Part shown: positions 24,087 to 33,710 of the stretch, piece after piece
Numbering within the stretch: the first letter of the stretch is position 1
How the letters are laid out: each line of letters starts with the position of its first letter
Source: Allobrachymonas sp.
GTDB lineage: Bacteria > Pseudomonadota > Gammaproteobacteria > Burkholderiales > Burkholderiaceae
NCBI GenBank assembly: GCA_030529305.1
Contig: JAUMXD010000004.1
Span: forward strand, 1-34,847
Direction: 5' to 3'
DNA: 34,847 nucleotides
Notes under the pieces: model-generated
Told to the model about the DNA's origin: nothing
What the model saw: the letters and a program-made list of their open reading frames with translations, nothing else
Databases searched by the model: none
Program-made: the position numbers and the translations under genes

Positions 24087-24647
24087 CGCCTGCCAGCAAA
24101 GGGGCTTGCTCTTTCATCACGGTCCGGGCGCTATCTGCGCATGGCACAGCGAGCATGAAAAAGCAGAAAGGAAAAAAGAAAGAAGGCCCAACAAAACACG
24201 CGCCCAGTGGCGCGTTGCAATGCTTACAGATGCTTGTATGGATTGGGCTGGGCGGCGTCATTCTACCCAAGGCCCGTTCAAAATCAGCGACAACCGCCGC
24301 CCAGAGGCTTAAAAAGCCACTTGTATCCAATATGGGAAGGCCAAGGCGCAGGGCGCTACAGGCAAGGCGCTGCCGAAAGCGTTTGACGCAGCCATTTTTC
24401 AATTTTGAGCACTGACCGCTTGGCTCTTCTTGCCCCCTGCTCACTCACAAACAAGGATTGAAGGGGCTTTGAACCGACAGTCCTTTTGCTTTATTAGAAC
24501 TGGCCAGATCGCTCCCGATCAGCGCCCAACCTATGCCTGCACACGCAAGCTGCCTAACTCATCAAACGGAGCAGCAGTGTGCAGGTTCTGGAGGGCTGGG
24601 CTGGCTGATAAACACTTATTCAGCCAGCCCAGCCGCCTCTTGCCCCA
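24087..24647. other. Intergenic region between mucD and lepA
   Basis: No gene is supported. Open frames on both strands lack ribosome sites and family features. It holds a strong hairpin next to mucD (24594-24634) and should contain the lepA promoter on the minus strand. Confidence 0.5.
24594..24634 (-). terminator. Long perfect hairpin just after mucD
   Basis: Arms GGCTGGGCTGGCTGA (24594-24608) and its exact reverse complement (24620-24634) form a 15-bp stem with an 11-base loop, 14 bases after the mucD stop. There is no T-run, so it may stabilise the mRNA end rather than terminate. Confidence 0.55.
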
Positions 24648-26255
24648 TCAACGCGGGCGGATGATGCCGTAGTGCGCCATGCCATCACGCTGGATCAGGA
24701 TCGCCACGGGCCGGTTGGCCGGCAGCTTGCTGATCGCCGCATTGAGCGTGGCCACACTTTCTACCGGCTGATTGCCCAGCGACAAGATCACGTCGCCCGG
24801 CTGCAAGCCCGCCTGTGCGGCCCGGCTGCCTGCGGCCACACCGCGCACCAGCACGCCGCCTTGCACGCGCAGTTGGCTGCGCTGGGCGGCACTCAACTCG
24901 GTCACATCCAGCCCCAGCGCATGGGCCGATGGCGTGTTGCCCTCGCCCGGCTGTTGCAGCAGGCCCTGCGCCCGGCGGTCGCCCTCGGCTTTATCGACTG
25001 TGACTGTCACGTCTTTATTGCTGCCATTGCGCAGCAGCGTGAGCTTGACGGCGGTGCCCGGCTTGGTGCCGCCGATCATGCGCGGCAGGTCGGCCGTGCT
25101 TTCAATGGCTTTGCCGTCCACATGGGTGATGACGTCACCTGGCTGCACGCCCGCTTTCTCGGCCGGCGCGCCCGGCTCCACACTGCGCACCAAAGCACCT
25201 TTCTGGCTGGGCAAGCCCAGCGATTCGGCCACCTCTTTGCCCACGGGGGCAATCTGCACACCAATGCGCCCGCGCGTGACTGTGCCTGAAGTGCGCAACT
25301 GCTCGGCAATGCGCATGGCCTCGTCGATCGGAATCGAGAAAGAGATGCCCATGTAGCCGCCCGAGCGCGAGTAGATCTGGCTGTTGACGCCCACCACCTC
25401 GCCAGCCATATTGATCAGCGGCCCGCCCGAGTTGCCGGGGTTGATGGCCACATCGGTCTGGATGAAGGGCAGGTATTCGCCCGTATCGCGCTGCTTGGCG
25501 CTGACCACGCCCACCGTCACGCTATTGTCCAAGCCAAAGGGCGAGCCAATGGCCATGACCCATTGCCCGACTTTGAGCGCATCGACATTGCCGATTCTGA
25601 CGACGGGCAGGTTTTGCGCCTCGACCTTGATCACGGCCACATCGGTGCGCTGATCAGTGCCCACCACCTTGGCGCGGAACTCGCGCTTGTCGGCCAGCGT
25701 CACGTTGAGCGTATCGGCATCTTTCACCACGTGCGCATTGGTCATGATGTAGCCATCGGTCGAAATAACGAAGCCCGAGCCGATGCCTGTGGTGCGTTCT
25801 TCCTCCTCATCGTGCGGCTCCCTGCGCGGCAACTGATCGGGGCGAATGCCGAAGAAGCGGCGCAGCAGCTCCTCCATCGGGTCGCCAGACCCAAAGCCGT
25901 TGAAGCGGCTGCGGCTCACTTTCTCCATCACACGGATATTGACGACCGACGGCCCCACCTGTTCCACCAGCGGGGTGAAGTCAGGCAGGCCACCCACCAA
26001 TGCCGGCTGCGGCGTTTGCACAGGCGCAGCGGGAGCCGATGCCAACGCCGCAGCAGGCGGCTGGCTGGCAGCAGACGCAGCCGATGCCGGAGATGAGGCC
26101 GAAGCAGGATCCTTGCACGCAGCCAACCCCGTCAATAGCAAAGCGCACAACACCCCAGCTTTGAACCGATGCTGCTTATGCGGCGCATGTGCGTCATGGC
26201 GTAACGCACCCAACTGCCCCGTACGGGCCACATTCAAAAGATTGTGTTCTTTCAC
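24648..26255 (-). CDS. mucD: HtrA/DegP-type serine protease (MucD), predicted lipoprotein
   Basis: A 535-residue envelope quality-control protease. The catalytic triad is H175 (TNAHVV), D205 (RTDVAVIK) and S276 (NPGNSGGPL). Two PDZ domains follow, around 330-430 (ALVRSVEPGAPAEKAGVQPGDVI) and 435-525 (GVLVRGVAAGSRAAQAGLQPGDVI). The N terminus has a hydrophobic segment ending in LAAC, with C47 as a candidate lipid-attachment site. An Ala/Ser/Pro-rich tether of about 40 residues follows. The start is GTG at 26255 with GAGG upstream, which leaves a long, basic n-region. The gene lies upstream of lepA, its usual place, but the rpoE-rseA-rseB genes that normally precede it are not in the adjoining DNA. 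Confidence 0.93.
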   Translation of the reverse strand: MKEHNLLNVARTGQLGALRHDAHAPHKQHRFKAGVLCALLLTGLAACKDPASASSPASAASAASQPPAAALASAPAAPVQTPQPALVGGLPDFTPLVEQVGPSVVNIRVMEKVSRSRFNGFGSGDPMEELLRRFFGIRPDQLPRREPHDEEEERTTGIGSGFVISTDGYIMTNAHVVKDADTLNVTLADKREFRAKVVGTDQRTDVAVIKVEAQNLPVVRIGNVDALKVGQWVMAIGSPFGLDNSVTVGVVSAKQRDTGEYLPFIQTDVAINPGNSGGPLINMAGEVVGVNSQIYSRSGGYMGISFSIPIDEAMRIAEQLRTSGTVTRGRIGVQIAPVGKEVAESLGLPSQKGALVRSVEPGAPAEKAGVQPGDVITHVDGKAIESTADLPRMIGGTKPGTAVKLTLLRNGSNKDVTVTVDKAEGDRRAQGLLQQPGEGNTPSAHALGLDVTELSAAQRSQLRVQGGVLVRGVAAGSRAAQAGLQPGDVILSLGNQPVESVATLNAAISKLPANRPVAILIQRDGMAHYGIIRPR

Positions 26256-26751
26256 TCTCTCACCTCATCATCGATACCGATTGATCAAATGCATTCAGCC
26301 AAGCTGTTTGCCATCGCTTCAAGCACGTTGCGCCCAACGCCACGCCGGATGCATTGAATTGAATAGTTGCATTTATATAGGCATGCACGCTTGCTTTTCA
26401 AAAAAAATTTTATTGCCGCAGGCGATGTCAAGCAGCATCACCCCTTATTTGAGCCGTTTGAGCCAACCAATCAAGGCGCGCTTTAGCCTCAACTCAAGCA
26501 AAACCCACTCCAGACTGGCCTCGCCAGTCGGCGCATCAACTACCACTGCAGGGGTAGCCAAATGGGTTGCATCAGACAAAAGTAGCGATAACACACCTCA
26601 GGTGCGCTTCTCATTTTTACAAAACAAAACCGCTCAAGAGCATCCTAATAACGGCTAGCTCTCACCTGCGCCCGGTACTGCGGTTGCCTTACCCCACCTT
26701 GGCCGCAGATACAACCGGGCAGCCAGCAGCCCTGTTTTACCCTTTTGCTAT
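26256..26751. other. Intergenic region upstream of mucD
   Basis: About 500 bases with no supported gene. I looked for rpoE, rseA and rseB sequences on both strands and found none, nor a recognisable remnant. Small hairpins such as ACTGGC-CTC-GCCAGT near 26515 are present. The mucD promoter should be here. Confidence 0.5.
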
Positions 26752-27405
26752 TTAGCCCGTTTGCATCTGCGCCCAAACCAATGCACAGCGCAGAGCATGC
26801 CAATGCACGGGATCTGAAGCACGGTTGGCCCATACCCAAACGGCTGAAGCAGCAGTCTTGTCGGTCGAGCTGAACTTGCCCGCCCACCTGCTCCGCGGAG
26901 CAGGCGACTCCGCGCCCTGCTCTGTACCTTGCTCCACTTGCCCATGCAAACGCAACAGCACGCCCCGCTGCAAATCCAGCACCAGCGTGCACGTCGTATA
27001 TGACATAGCGGGCTGTGCGCTTGCAGCTTCCAATCCAGAGCTTTCAATAGCCGTGCCATCAACGCTTGGTGCGTGCAAAGATGATGCTTGGCCTGCTTGC
27101 ATTGCCGATATGGGCTCTGGCTGCAATGGCGTTTGCACCTCTTGCAATTGCCAAAGCTTGCCATTCCACACCAACCAGCCGCTGGGCAAAGCTTGTGCGG
27201 TTCGCCAAGACCCAACGCAGGCTGCGCCATAAGCCATCGCTACGGCCATCCACAACACCGCTCCTGTTTGTTGCGCCTGCCGCAGCGCCAGCAGCCAAGC
27301 CAACAACACACTGCCCAAAGCCAGAAGCAGCACCGCCAGCGCCAAAAACAAGCCCCGGCCCGGTGCCAAACGGTAGTGCACAGGGGCGGGGGCCAGGGGT
27401 TTCAT
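26752..27405 (-). CDS. Two-span membrane protein, possibly YgfX/CptA-like
   Basis: 217 residues. There are two adjacent N-terminal membrane spans, GLFLALAVLLLALGSVLLAWLL and AVLWMAVAMAYGAACVGSW. A cytoplasmic domain follows with SGWLVWNGKLWQLQE, and later TLVLDLQRGVLLRL and WHALRCALVWAQ. Two closely spaced spans followed by a W-rich beta segment recall the YgfX (CptA) family, but the match is loose. A low-complexity insert near 95-130 lengthens it. It lies downstream of fabF and before mucD, the slot where a small hypothetical membrane protein is found in Comamonadaceae. Function unknown. Confidence 0.6.
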   Translation of the reverse strand: MKPLAPAPVHYRLAPGRGLFLALAVLLLALGSVLLAWLLALRQAQQTGAVLWMAVAMAYGAACVGSWRTAQALPSGWLVWNGKLWQLQEVQTPLQPEPISAMQAGQASSLHAPSVDGTAIESSGLEAASAQPAMSYTTCTLVLDLQRGVLLRLHGQVEQGTEQGAESPAPRSRWAGKFSSTDKTAASAVWVWANRASDPVHWHALRCALVWAQMQTG

Positions 27406-27627
27406 GGTTTCAGGGCTGGTTGGCGAGTCTGGCTATCAACACCTATTTCCGGGGCCAGCGGCGATGGCTGCATGGCAGTACGCCCCGCAGAGCAAGTCGT
27501 GCTTCACACAATTGGCCTTGAGGTTAGCGCTTGGCATGATTGACATGCCGTTGCGCCCTGTGTTCAAGCGCCTTTTGCTGAACGCAGTTTGCCGAAAGCA
27601 TCCAGCGCCCGCCGCATCACGTGCCAA

Positions 27628-28878
27628 TCAAGCCAGGCGCTTGAAGATCAAGGTGCCGTTTGTGCCGCCAAAACCGAAGTTGTTTTTCATGGCGGCCTCG
27701 ATCTTCACATCGCGTGCGGTATTGGCGCAGTAGTCCAGATCGCACTCGGGGTCTTGATTGAAGATGTTGATCGTGGGCGGCACTTTTTGCGTGTGCACGG
27801 CCAAAACGGTGAACACGCTTTCAATCCCGCCCGCGCCGCCCAGCAGGTGGCCAGTCATGGACTTGGTGGAGCTCACCACCGTTTTGTACACATGATTGCC
27901 CAACGCAGCCTTGATGGCGTTGGTTTCATTCAAGTCGCCCAGCGGTGTGGAGGTGCCGTGCGCGTTCACGTATTGGATCTGATCGGCATTCAGGCCCGCA
28001 TCGCGCAGCGCGGCTTGCATGGCGCGGCGGGGGCCGTCCATATTGGGGGCCGTGATGTGACCCGCATCGGCACTCATGCCAAAGCCGGCCAGTTCGGCAT
28101 AAATCTTGGCACCGCGCGCCTTGGCGTGTTCGTACTCTTCCAGCACCAAGATGCCAGCGCCTTCGCCCAGCACGAAACCGTCGCGGTCTTTGTCCCAAGG
28201 GCGGGAAGCCGTGGCTGGATCGTCGTTGCGGGTAGAAAGCGCGCGCATCGCAGCAAAGCCGCCAATGCCCAGCGGAGAAACGGTCGATTCCGCACCGCCG
28301 GCAATCACCACGTCAGCGTCACCGTGCGCAATCAAGCGCCCGGCCGCGCCCACGCAGTGCAGGCCGGTGGAGCAGGCCGTGGCAATGGCGAGGTTGGAGC
28401 CTTTGAAGCCGAACTTCATCGACACATGGCCCGCTGCCATATTGATGATGGACGAAGGCACGAAGAAGGGAGAGATGCGGCGCGGGCCGCGCTGGGCGTA
28501 TTCGGCACAGGTCTCTTCGATCATGGGCAGGCCGCCAATGCCCGAACCGATGACGCAGCCGATGCGCTCGGCCAGCTCTTCGCTCAAAGCCTCGCCTGTG
28601 GGCAGGCCTGCATCGGCCACGGCCTCGGCCGCAGCCACCAGGCCGTATTTGATGAAGGTGTCCATCGTTTTGGCTTCTTTCACAGAAACCACGGCAGACA
28701 TATCCAGGCCCTTGACTTCGCCCGCAATGTGGCAGGCCAGCGGGCTGGCGTCAAAACGGGTGATGGCAGTGATGCCCGAGCGCCCTGCCAGCAAGCTGGC
28801 CCAGCTTTCGGCAACCGTATTGCCCACGGGGCTGACGCAGCCCAGACCGGTAACAACAACGCGACGATGAGCAGCCAT
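27628..28878 (-). CDS. fabF: Beta-ketoacyl-ACP synthase II
   Basis: It condenses malonyl-ACP with acyl-ACP in fatty-acid chain elongation. 416 residues. The catalytic Cys-His-His triad is C169 (ATACSTG), H307 (NAHGTST) and H344 (SMTGHLLGG). The C terminus has the Gly-rich FGFGGTNG loop. The ATG at 28878 (MAAHRRVVVTGLG) is chosen for the GAGGAGA upstream. It is the last gene of the fab cluster and lies 109 bases after acpP, with a small terminator between them. Full length and undamaged. Confidence 0.97.
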   Translation of the reverse strand: MAAHRRVVVTGLGCVSPVGNTVAESWASLLAGRSGITAITRFDASPLACHIAGEVKGLDMSAVVSVKEAKTMDTFIKYGLVAAAEAVADAGLPTGEALSEELAERIGCVIGSGIGGLPMIEETCAEYAQRGPRRISPFFVPSSIINMAAGHVSMKFGFKGSNLAIATACSTGLHCVGAAGRLIAHGDADVVIAGGAESTVSPLGIGGFAAMRALSTRNDDPATASRPWDKDRDGFVLGEGAGILVLEEYEHAKARGAKIYAELAGFGMSADAGHITAPNMDGPRRAMQAALRDAGLNADQIQYVNAHGTSTPLGDLNETNAIKAALGNHVYKTVVSSTKSMTGHLLGGAGGIESVFTVLAVHTQKVPPTINIFNQDPECDLDYCANTARDVKIEAAMKNNFGFGGTNGTLIFKRLA

Positions 28879-28893
28879 GACTCTCCTCAAAAC

Positions 28894-28920
28894 AAAAAGC
28901 CCGTCAGATCAAGGCGGGCT
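28894..28920 (-). terminator. Terminator/attenuator between acpP and fabF
   Basis: On the minus strand AGCCCG, an 11-base loop and CGGGCT are followed by TTTTTG. It lies between the acpP stop and the fabF ribosome site. It probably lets acpP be expressed more highly than fabF. Confidence 0.75.
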
Positions 28921-28987
28921 CATGAAAACCGGGGTTTTGCCACCCCCAGCAACGCCGCAGCGCTGCTGGTGGCTCATGCACAGGGCA

Positions 28988-29230
<243 letters not shown>

Positions 29231-29360
29231 TCACTCTATCAGGGTGGTTAAAGAAACCGCATTCTAGCCAATTGCAAGGCCTATTCATGGCACTTTGCTG
29301 ACAAGCATGCGGCAAGGGAAAAGTGAAAGCTTAACAGGTAATTGGGTTCGCGCTTCAGGC

Positions 29361-30092
29361 TCAGGCCATGAACATGCCGCCGTTGACGTGCAGCTCCTGC
29401 CCCGTGATGTAGTCGGCCTGCGGCGATGCCAGAAAGGCCACGGCCTGCGCCACGTCGTCGGGCTTGCCCAAACGCCCCAGCGGGATTTGCGACAGCAGGG
29501 CTTGCTGCTGCGCTTCGGGCAGTTGCGCGGTCATGTCGGTGTCGATGAAGCCCGGCGCCACGCAGTTGACCGTGATGCCGCGGCTGCCCAGCTCGCGCGC
29601 CAGCGCACGGCTCATGCCCGCCACGCCGGCCTTGGCCGCTGCGTAGTTGGCCTGCCCGGGGTTGCCGCTGGCGCCCACCACGCTGGTGATGTTGATGATG
29701 CGGCCCTGGCGCTGCTTCATCATGGGCTTGATGGCCGCGCGCGCCAGGCGGAAGACGGCTTTGAGATTGGTGTCAAGCACCGCATCCCAGTCTTCGTCTT
29801 TCAGGCGCATGGCCAGCGTGTCGCGCGTGATGCCCGCGTTGTTGACCAGAATGTGCAAAGCGCCATGCTCTTGCACGATGGTATCGATCAGGGCCTGGCA
29901 AGCAGCGCCATCGGTCACGTTCAGCACCACGCCTTGCATGCCGGCTGCGCTGATTTTTTCCGCGCCGGGCTGCGAAGTGGCCGTACCGATCACGGTCGCG
30001 CCCTGCGCCTTGAGGGCTGCGGCAATGGCCGCGCCCAGGCCACGCGTGGCGCCGGTAACCAGCGCGATTTGTCCTGTCAGGGGAAGATTCAT
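29361..30092 (-). CDS. fabG: 3-oxoacyl-ACP reductase
   Basis: A short-chain dehydrogenase that reduces 3-oxoacyl-ACP with NADPH. 243 residues. The cofactor motif is TGATRGLG, then NNAGITRD. The active site is SVVGASGNPGQANYAAAKAG, with the usual Ser, Tyr and Lys. The C terminus GQELHVNGGMFM is typical. The ATG at 30092 (MNLPLTGQ) follows AAGGAG; a longer in-frame start 10 codons upstream is less likely. The gap to the fabD stop is 26 bases, so the two are co-transcribed. Confidence 0.97.
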   Translation of the reverse strand: MNLPLTGQIALVTGATRGLGAAIAAALKAQGATVIGTATSQPGAEKISAAGMQGVVLNVTDGAACQALIDTIVQEHGALHILVNNAGITRDTLAMRLKDEDWDAVLDTNLKAVFRLARAAIKPMMKQRQGRIINITSVVGASGNPGQANYAAAKAGVAGMSRALARELGSRGITVNCVAPGFIDTDMTAQLPEAQQQALLSQIPLGRLGKPDDVAQAVAFLASPQADYITGQELHVNGGMFMA

Positions 30093-30118
30093 CACTGTGC
30101 TCCTTTCAAGTTCTTTGT

Positions 30119-31057
30119 TCATGCCAAGGCAGCCTTGGCGGCTGCCAGTGTTTCCGGATCATAGATCGCCAGCGTTTGCAAGCGATCGTCAATGCGCTTG
30201 CTCATGCCCGAAAGCACTTTGCCCGGGCCGCATTCAACGATGTGCGTTGCGCCGCGCGCCGCAATGGCCTGCACACACTCCACCCAGCGCACGGGGCCAA
30301 AGGCCTGGCGATACAGCGCTTCTTTGATGGCTTCTGGCTCAGTCTGCACGGCCACGTCGATGTTGTTGACGACGGGAATGCGCGGCGTGGCAAAGGCCGT
30401 TTCGGCCAGCTTTTGCTGCAATTTGTCGGCCGCCGGTTTCATCAGGCTGGAGTGGAAAGGAGCCGACACCGGCAACGGCAGCGCGCGCTTGGCCCCTGCG
30501 GCCTTGAGCGCCGCACAGGCTTGCTCCACACCGGCCTTGCTGCCCGCAATCACGGTTTGCGTGGGATCGTTGAAGTTCACCGCCTCGGCCACTTCGCCTG
30601 TTTCGCGGCTGCATTGCTCGCACACGCTGCGCACGGTGGCCGCGTCCAGCCCCAGAATGGCCGCCATGGCACCGGTGCCCACGGGCACGGCCTCTTGCAT
30701 GGCCGCAGCGCGAAAGCGCACTAGTGGCGCGGCCTGCGCCAGCGTGAGCGCACCAGCTGCCACCAGCGCCGAATATTCACCCAGCGAATGCCCGGCCAGC
30801 ATGGCAGGCTCCGCCCCGCCTTCGGCCAGCCACATGCGCCAGGCGGCAATGCCGGCCACCAGCATCACGGGCTGGGTGTTGGTGGTGAGGGCCAATTCCT
30901 CTTTGCTGCCTTCGCGGATGAGCTGGCCCACGTCTTGCCCCAACGCATCAGACGCTTCTTGCAAGGTCTCGCGCAGCACGGGGTGATCGCCCCAGGCATC
31001 GAGCATGCCGGGCGATTGCGAGCCCTGGCCGGGAAAAACAAATGCGAATGTGCTCAT
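30119..31057 (-). CDS. fabD: Malonyl-CoA:ACP transacylase
   Basis: It transfers malonate from CoA to ACP. 312 residues. The N terminus FAFVFPGQGSQSPGM is a family hallmark. The nucleophile is S91 in GHSLGEYS, and the second catalytic residue is the His of SAPFHSSLM. VNNIDV and the C-terminal GPGKVLSGM complete the pattern. ATG at 31057 with AAGGAGAT upstream; the frame is open 22 codons further but this is not conserved. It ends 26 bases before fabG, and 265 bases separate it from fabH. Confidence 0.97.
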   Translation of the reverse strand: MSTFAFVFPGQGSQSPGMLDAWGDHPVLRETLQEASDALGQDVGQLIREGSKEELALTTNTQPVMLVAGIAAWRMWLAEGGAEPAMLAGHSLGEYSALVAAGALTLAQAAPLVRFRAAAMQEAVPVGTGAMAAILGLDAATVRSVCEQCSRETGEVAEAVNFNDPTQTVIAGSKAGVEQACAALKAAGAKRALPLPVSAPFHSSLMKPAADKLQQKLAETAFATPRIPVVNNIDVAVQTEPEAIKEALYRQAFGPVRWVECVQAIAARGATHIVECGPGKVLSGMSKRIDDRLQTLAIYDPETLAAAKAALA

Positions 31058-31322
31058 GATGTGATCTCCTTGGGATGGCTTTCGTTGTGATGGCTGTAGA
31101 GATGACTGTGAGGACTGCGACAAGGCCCCAGCCGTCTTTCTTCATGCATGGGTATCCATGTCGGTTTGAGGCGCCCCGGGCTGACAGTCAAATTCCTGCT
31201 GGCTGCGTGGCGCTTGCGGGCATTGGGCGTCAAGCGAGGCGCGGTAGTGCACGCAGCCGCGCATGAAGCGTTTTGCCTGCAAGATGCGACCGACTTTGCC
31301 CGCTTGGCCTGCCCTGCAACGC

Positions 31323-32306
31323 TTACAACACCAGCAAGGCTGAGCCCCAGGTGAAGCCGCCACCCACGCCTTCGAGCAGCACCTTGTGGCCGCGCTGGAT
31401 GCGGCCGGCGCGCACGTATTCGTCCAGCGCCAGCGGAATGGAGGCGGCCGAAGTGTTGCCGTGCTCCTGCACCGTCACCACCAGTTTTTCGGGCGGCAAG
31501 TTCAGCTTGCGCGCCGTGCCGCGCATGATGCGCAAATTGGCCTGGTGCGGCAGCAGCCAATCCAGCTCTTCGGGTTGCACACCGGCTTTTTGCAGGGTGG
31601 TTTGCGCCGTTTGCTCCAGTACTTGCACGGCCAGTTTGAATACGGCCTGCCCGTCCATGCGCAACAAGGGGCTGCCCTGCACCTGCCCGCTGTTCACGTG
31701 GCCGGGCACGCACAGGATGTCGTGGTAGCGGCCTTCGGCATGGATGTCGGTGGCCAGGATGCCGGGTGTGTCCGATGCCTCCAGCACCACGGCGCCCGCA
31801 CCGTCGCCAAACAGCACGCAGGTGCTTCGGTCTTTGAAATCGAGAATGCGCGAAAACACTTCGGAGCCGATCACCAGCGCCCGCCGGGCGGTGCCGGCCT
31901 TGATCATGGCGTCGGCCACGCTCAGCGCATAAATGAAGCCGCTGCACACCGCCTGCACGTCAAAGGCCGGGCAGCCGTTGCCCACGCCCAGCTTGTGCTG
32001 CACGATGCTGGCGGTGGACGGAAACACCATGTCCGGCGTGCTGGTAGCGACCACGATCAGGCCGATTTGTTCGGGCTTGAGGCCAGCCGCCTCCAGCGCC
32101 TGGCGGGCGGCGTGCACGGCCATGTCGCTGCTGAACTCGTGGTCGGCAGCAAAGTGGCGCGCCTCGATGCCGGTACGCTCAACAATCCATTCATGCGAGG
32201 TTTCGATGCCGTCGCGAGCCAGCAGCTCCACCATGTCGTGATTGGAAACGCGCTTGGCTGGCAAATAGCTGCCTGTGCCCGTGACGCGGGAAAATACTTG
32301 GGCCAT
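31323..32306 (-). CDS. fabH: Beta-ketoacyl-ACP synthase III
   Basis: It starts fatty-acid synthesis by condensing acetyl-CoA with malonyl-ACP. 327 residues. The catalytic triad is C121 (AVCSGF), His in LPHQANLRI and Asn in EHGNTSAA. The N-terminal [14 protein letters not shown] and the C-terminal [11 protein letters not shown] are diagnostic. ATG at 32306 gives [10 protein letters not shown]; an earlier in-frame start at 32345 is not supported by conservation. In most Proteobacteria plsX lies directly upstream; here the upstream neighbour is adenine deaminase, beyond a terminator. Confidence 0.97.
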   Translation of the reverse strand: MAQVFSRVTGTGSYLPAKRVSNHDMVELLARDGIETSHEWIVERTGIEARHFAADHEFSSDMAVHAARQALEAAGLKPEQIGLIVVATSTPDMVFPSTASIVQHKLGVGNGCPAFDVQAVCSGFIYALSVADAMIKAGTARRALVIGSEVFSRILDFKDRSTCVLFGDGAGAVVLEASDTPGILATDIHAEGRYHDILCVPGHVNSGQVQGSPLLRMDGQAVFKLAVQVLEQTAQTTLQKAGVQPEELDWLLPHQANLRIMRGTARKLNLPPEKLVVTVQEHGNTSAASIPLALDEYVRAGRIQRGHKVLLEGVGGGFTWGSALLVL

Positions 32307-32654
32307 AGGGCTCACAAATCCTTCTAAAAATAGTCTGTCGGCCAAAGGCTGGGTACCAAGCCTTGTTAAGCATTTGTGCTTTGACGTTGGCGCTTTTGCC
32401 CCAGCCGATCATCAAATATTTAAGCCACCTTGACGGTGCTTTGACATTGAGCCGATGGTGGAATCGATAGAAGCGAATGATTGTAACTGTGCCCACCCAC
32501 CACGCGGCGGCAAGGGCGGCCCCATCGGTAGATTGCAAGCGCTCCATCAAACACAGTTGAAAGAGGCTGAGAAGCCGTCTGGCAACGCCACGAAAAAGCG
32601 GCCCCTGGGGCCGCTTCGTCTTGCTACTTTGCCAAGCCAGATTGCCCGATCAGC
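32307..32654. other. Intergenic region between add and fabH
   Basis: No gene is supported. It contains the add terminator (32593-32616) and presumably the promoter of the fab operon on the minus strand. No plsX or rpmF sequence is visible. Confidence 0.55.
32593..32616 (-). terminator. Terminator of the adenine deaminase gene
   Basis: On the minus strand AAGCGGC-CCCAGGG-GCCGCTT is followed by TTT. It starts 39 bases after the add stop and separates it from the fab operon. Confidence 0.85.
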
Positions 32655-33710
32655 TTACAGCGCCGCTTGCCAATGGGCCTGCAGCTGCGCCTGCCAGCGC
32701 GCAATGTCAGCAGCGGGAGCAAAGCTGGCCGTGAGGCTGTTATCCAGCAACTGGTAAAAGTGGCCGCCATGCAATTGCGGCAAGGCTTGCAGCATTTGCA
32801 GGTAGTTTTCGTTCACATAGCCGCCGAAGTAGGCCGGGTCGTCGGAGTTGACAGTGATGCGCAGGCCCGCATCCAGCAGCTGCGGCAGGTTGTGGTTTTT
32901 TAATTCAGGAAAGACACACAGGCGCACGTTTGACAAGGGGCAAACCGTGAGTGGCACCCGCTCTTGCGCCAGCCTTTGCATGAGGGCGGGGTCTTCGCTT
33001 GCGCGCACGCCGTGGTCGATGCGCTCCGCGCCCAGTACATCCAGCGCGCTGCGCACGTATTCCGCCGGGCCTTCTTCACCGGCGTGGGCCACGCGACGCA
33101 AGCCCAGCTCGGCCGCTTTGGCAAATACGCGGGCAAATTTTTCGGGCGGGTTGCCACGTTCGGACGAATCCAGCCCCACGCCGATGAAATGCTCACGCCA
33201 GGGCAAAGAGGCTTCCAGCGTTTGCAGGGCCGACTCTTCGGACAAATGCCGCAAAAAGCACATGATCCAGTCGCAGCTTAGGCCCAGCTCTGTTTGCGCT
33301 TTTTGCGTGGCGCGGATGAAGCCAGGCATGAACACGTCAAAGCCAATGCCGCGGTCGGTATGGGTTTGTGGGTCAAAAAACGGCTCCACCCGCACCACAT
33401 GGTCGGCCGCCACGCGTTTGAAATAGGCCCAGGCCAAGTCGAAAAGATCTTGCTCGGTGCGCAGCACATTGCAGCCGGCGTAATACAAGTCCAGGAAAGA
33501 TTGCAAATCGGTAAAGGCATAGGCTTGGCGCAGCGCTTGCACATTCGGATAAGGCAGGCTCACCTGATTGCGTTGTGCCAATTCGAAGATCAATTCAGGT
33601 TCCAGCGTGCCCTCGATGTGCAGGTGCAGCTCGGCCTTGGGGCTGCTGGCCACCAGCTGGTGCAAAGCGGCACGGTTGATGTGGGCGAATGAAGAGGCGT
33701 TCACGTTCAT
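32655..33710 (-). CDS. Adenine deaminase (adenosine deaminase superfamily)
   Basis: It hydrolyses adenine to hypoxanthine and ammonia in purine salvage. 351 residues from ATG 33710. The metal ligands are H29 and H31 (ELHLHIEG), the His of VAHAGEE, and the Asp of NSDDPAYFGG. IDHGVR and CPLSNVRLCV complete the set. YAFTDLQSFLDLYYAGCNVLRT and PFFDPQTHTDRGI are closer to the adenine deaminase branch (Aah1/Ade type) than to true adenosine deaminase, though substrate choice cannot be proved by eye. An upstream in-frame start at 33797 would add an unconvincing segment. It is a single-gene unit with a strong terminator. Confidence 0.9.
   Translation of the reverse strand: MNVNASSFAHINRAALHQLVASSPKAELHLHIEGTLEPELIFELAQRNQVSLPYPNVQALRQAYAFTDLQSFLDLYYAGCNVLRTEQDLFDLAWAYFKRVAADHVVRVEPFFDPQTHTDRGIGFDVFMPGFIRATQKAQTELGLSCDWIMCFLRHLSEESALQTLEASLPWREHFIGVGLDSSERGNPPEKFARVFAKAAELGLRRVAHAGEEGPAEYVRSALDVLGAERIDHGVRASEDPALMQRLAQERVPLTVCPLSNVRLCVFPELKNHNLPQLLDAGLRITVNSDDPAYFGGYVNENYLQMLQALPQLHGGHFYQLLDNSLTASFAPAADIARWQAQLQAHWQAAL

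Noticed and set aside
21396..24158. A very long plus-strand open frame (over 900 codons) opposite lepB and lepA
   Set aside because: It is antisense to two intact conserved genes, is rich in His/Ala/Leu as expected of the antisense of GC-rich coding DNA, and has no family motif.
24046..24444. Minus-strand open frame between mucD and lepA
   Set aside because: Overlaps the lepA start, and its composition is unlike a real protein.
31054..31947. Minus-strand open frame of about 300 codons overlapping fabH in another frame
   Set aside because: Arg/Ala-rich out-of-frame reading of fabH that runs across the fabH-fabD gap; no independent support.
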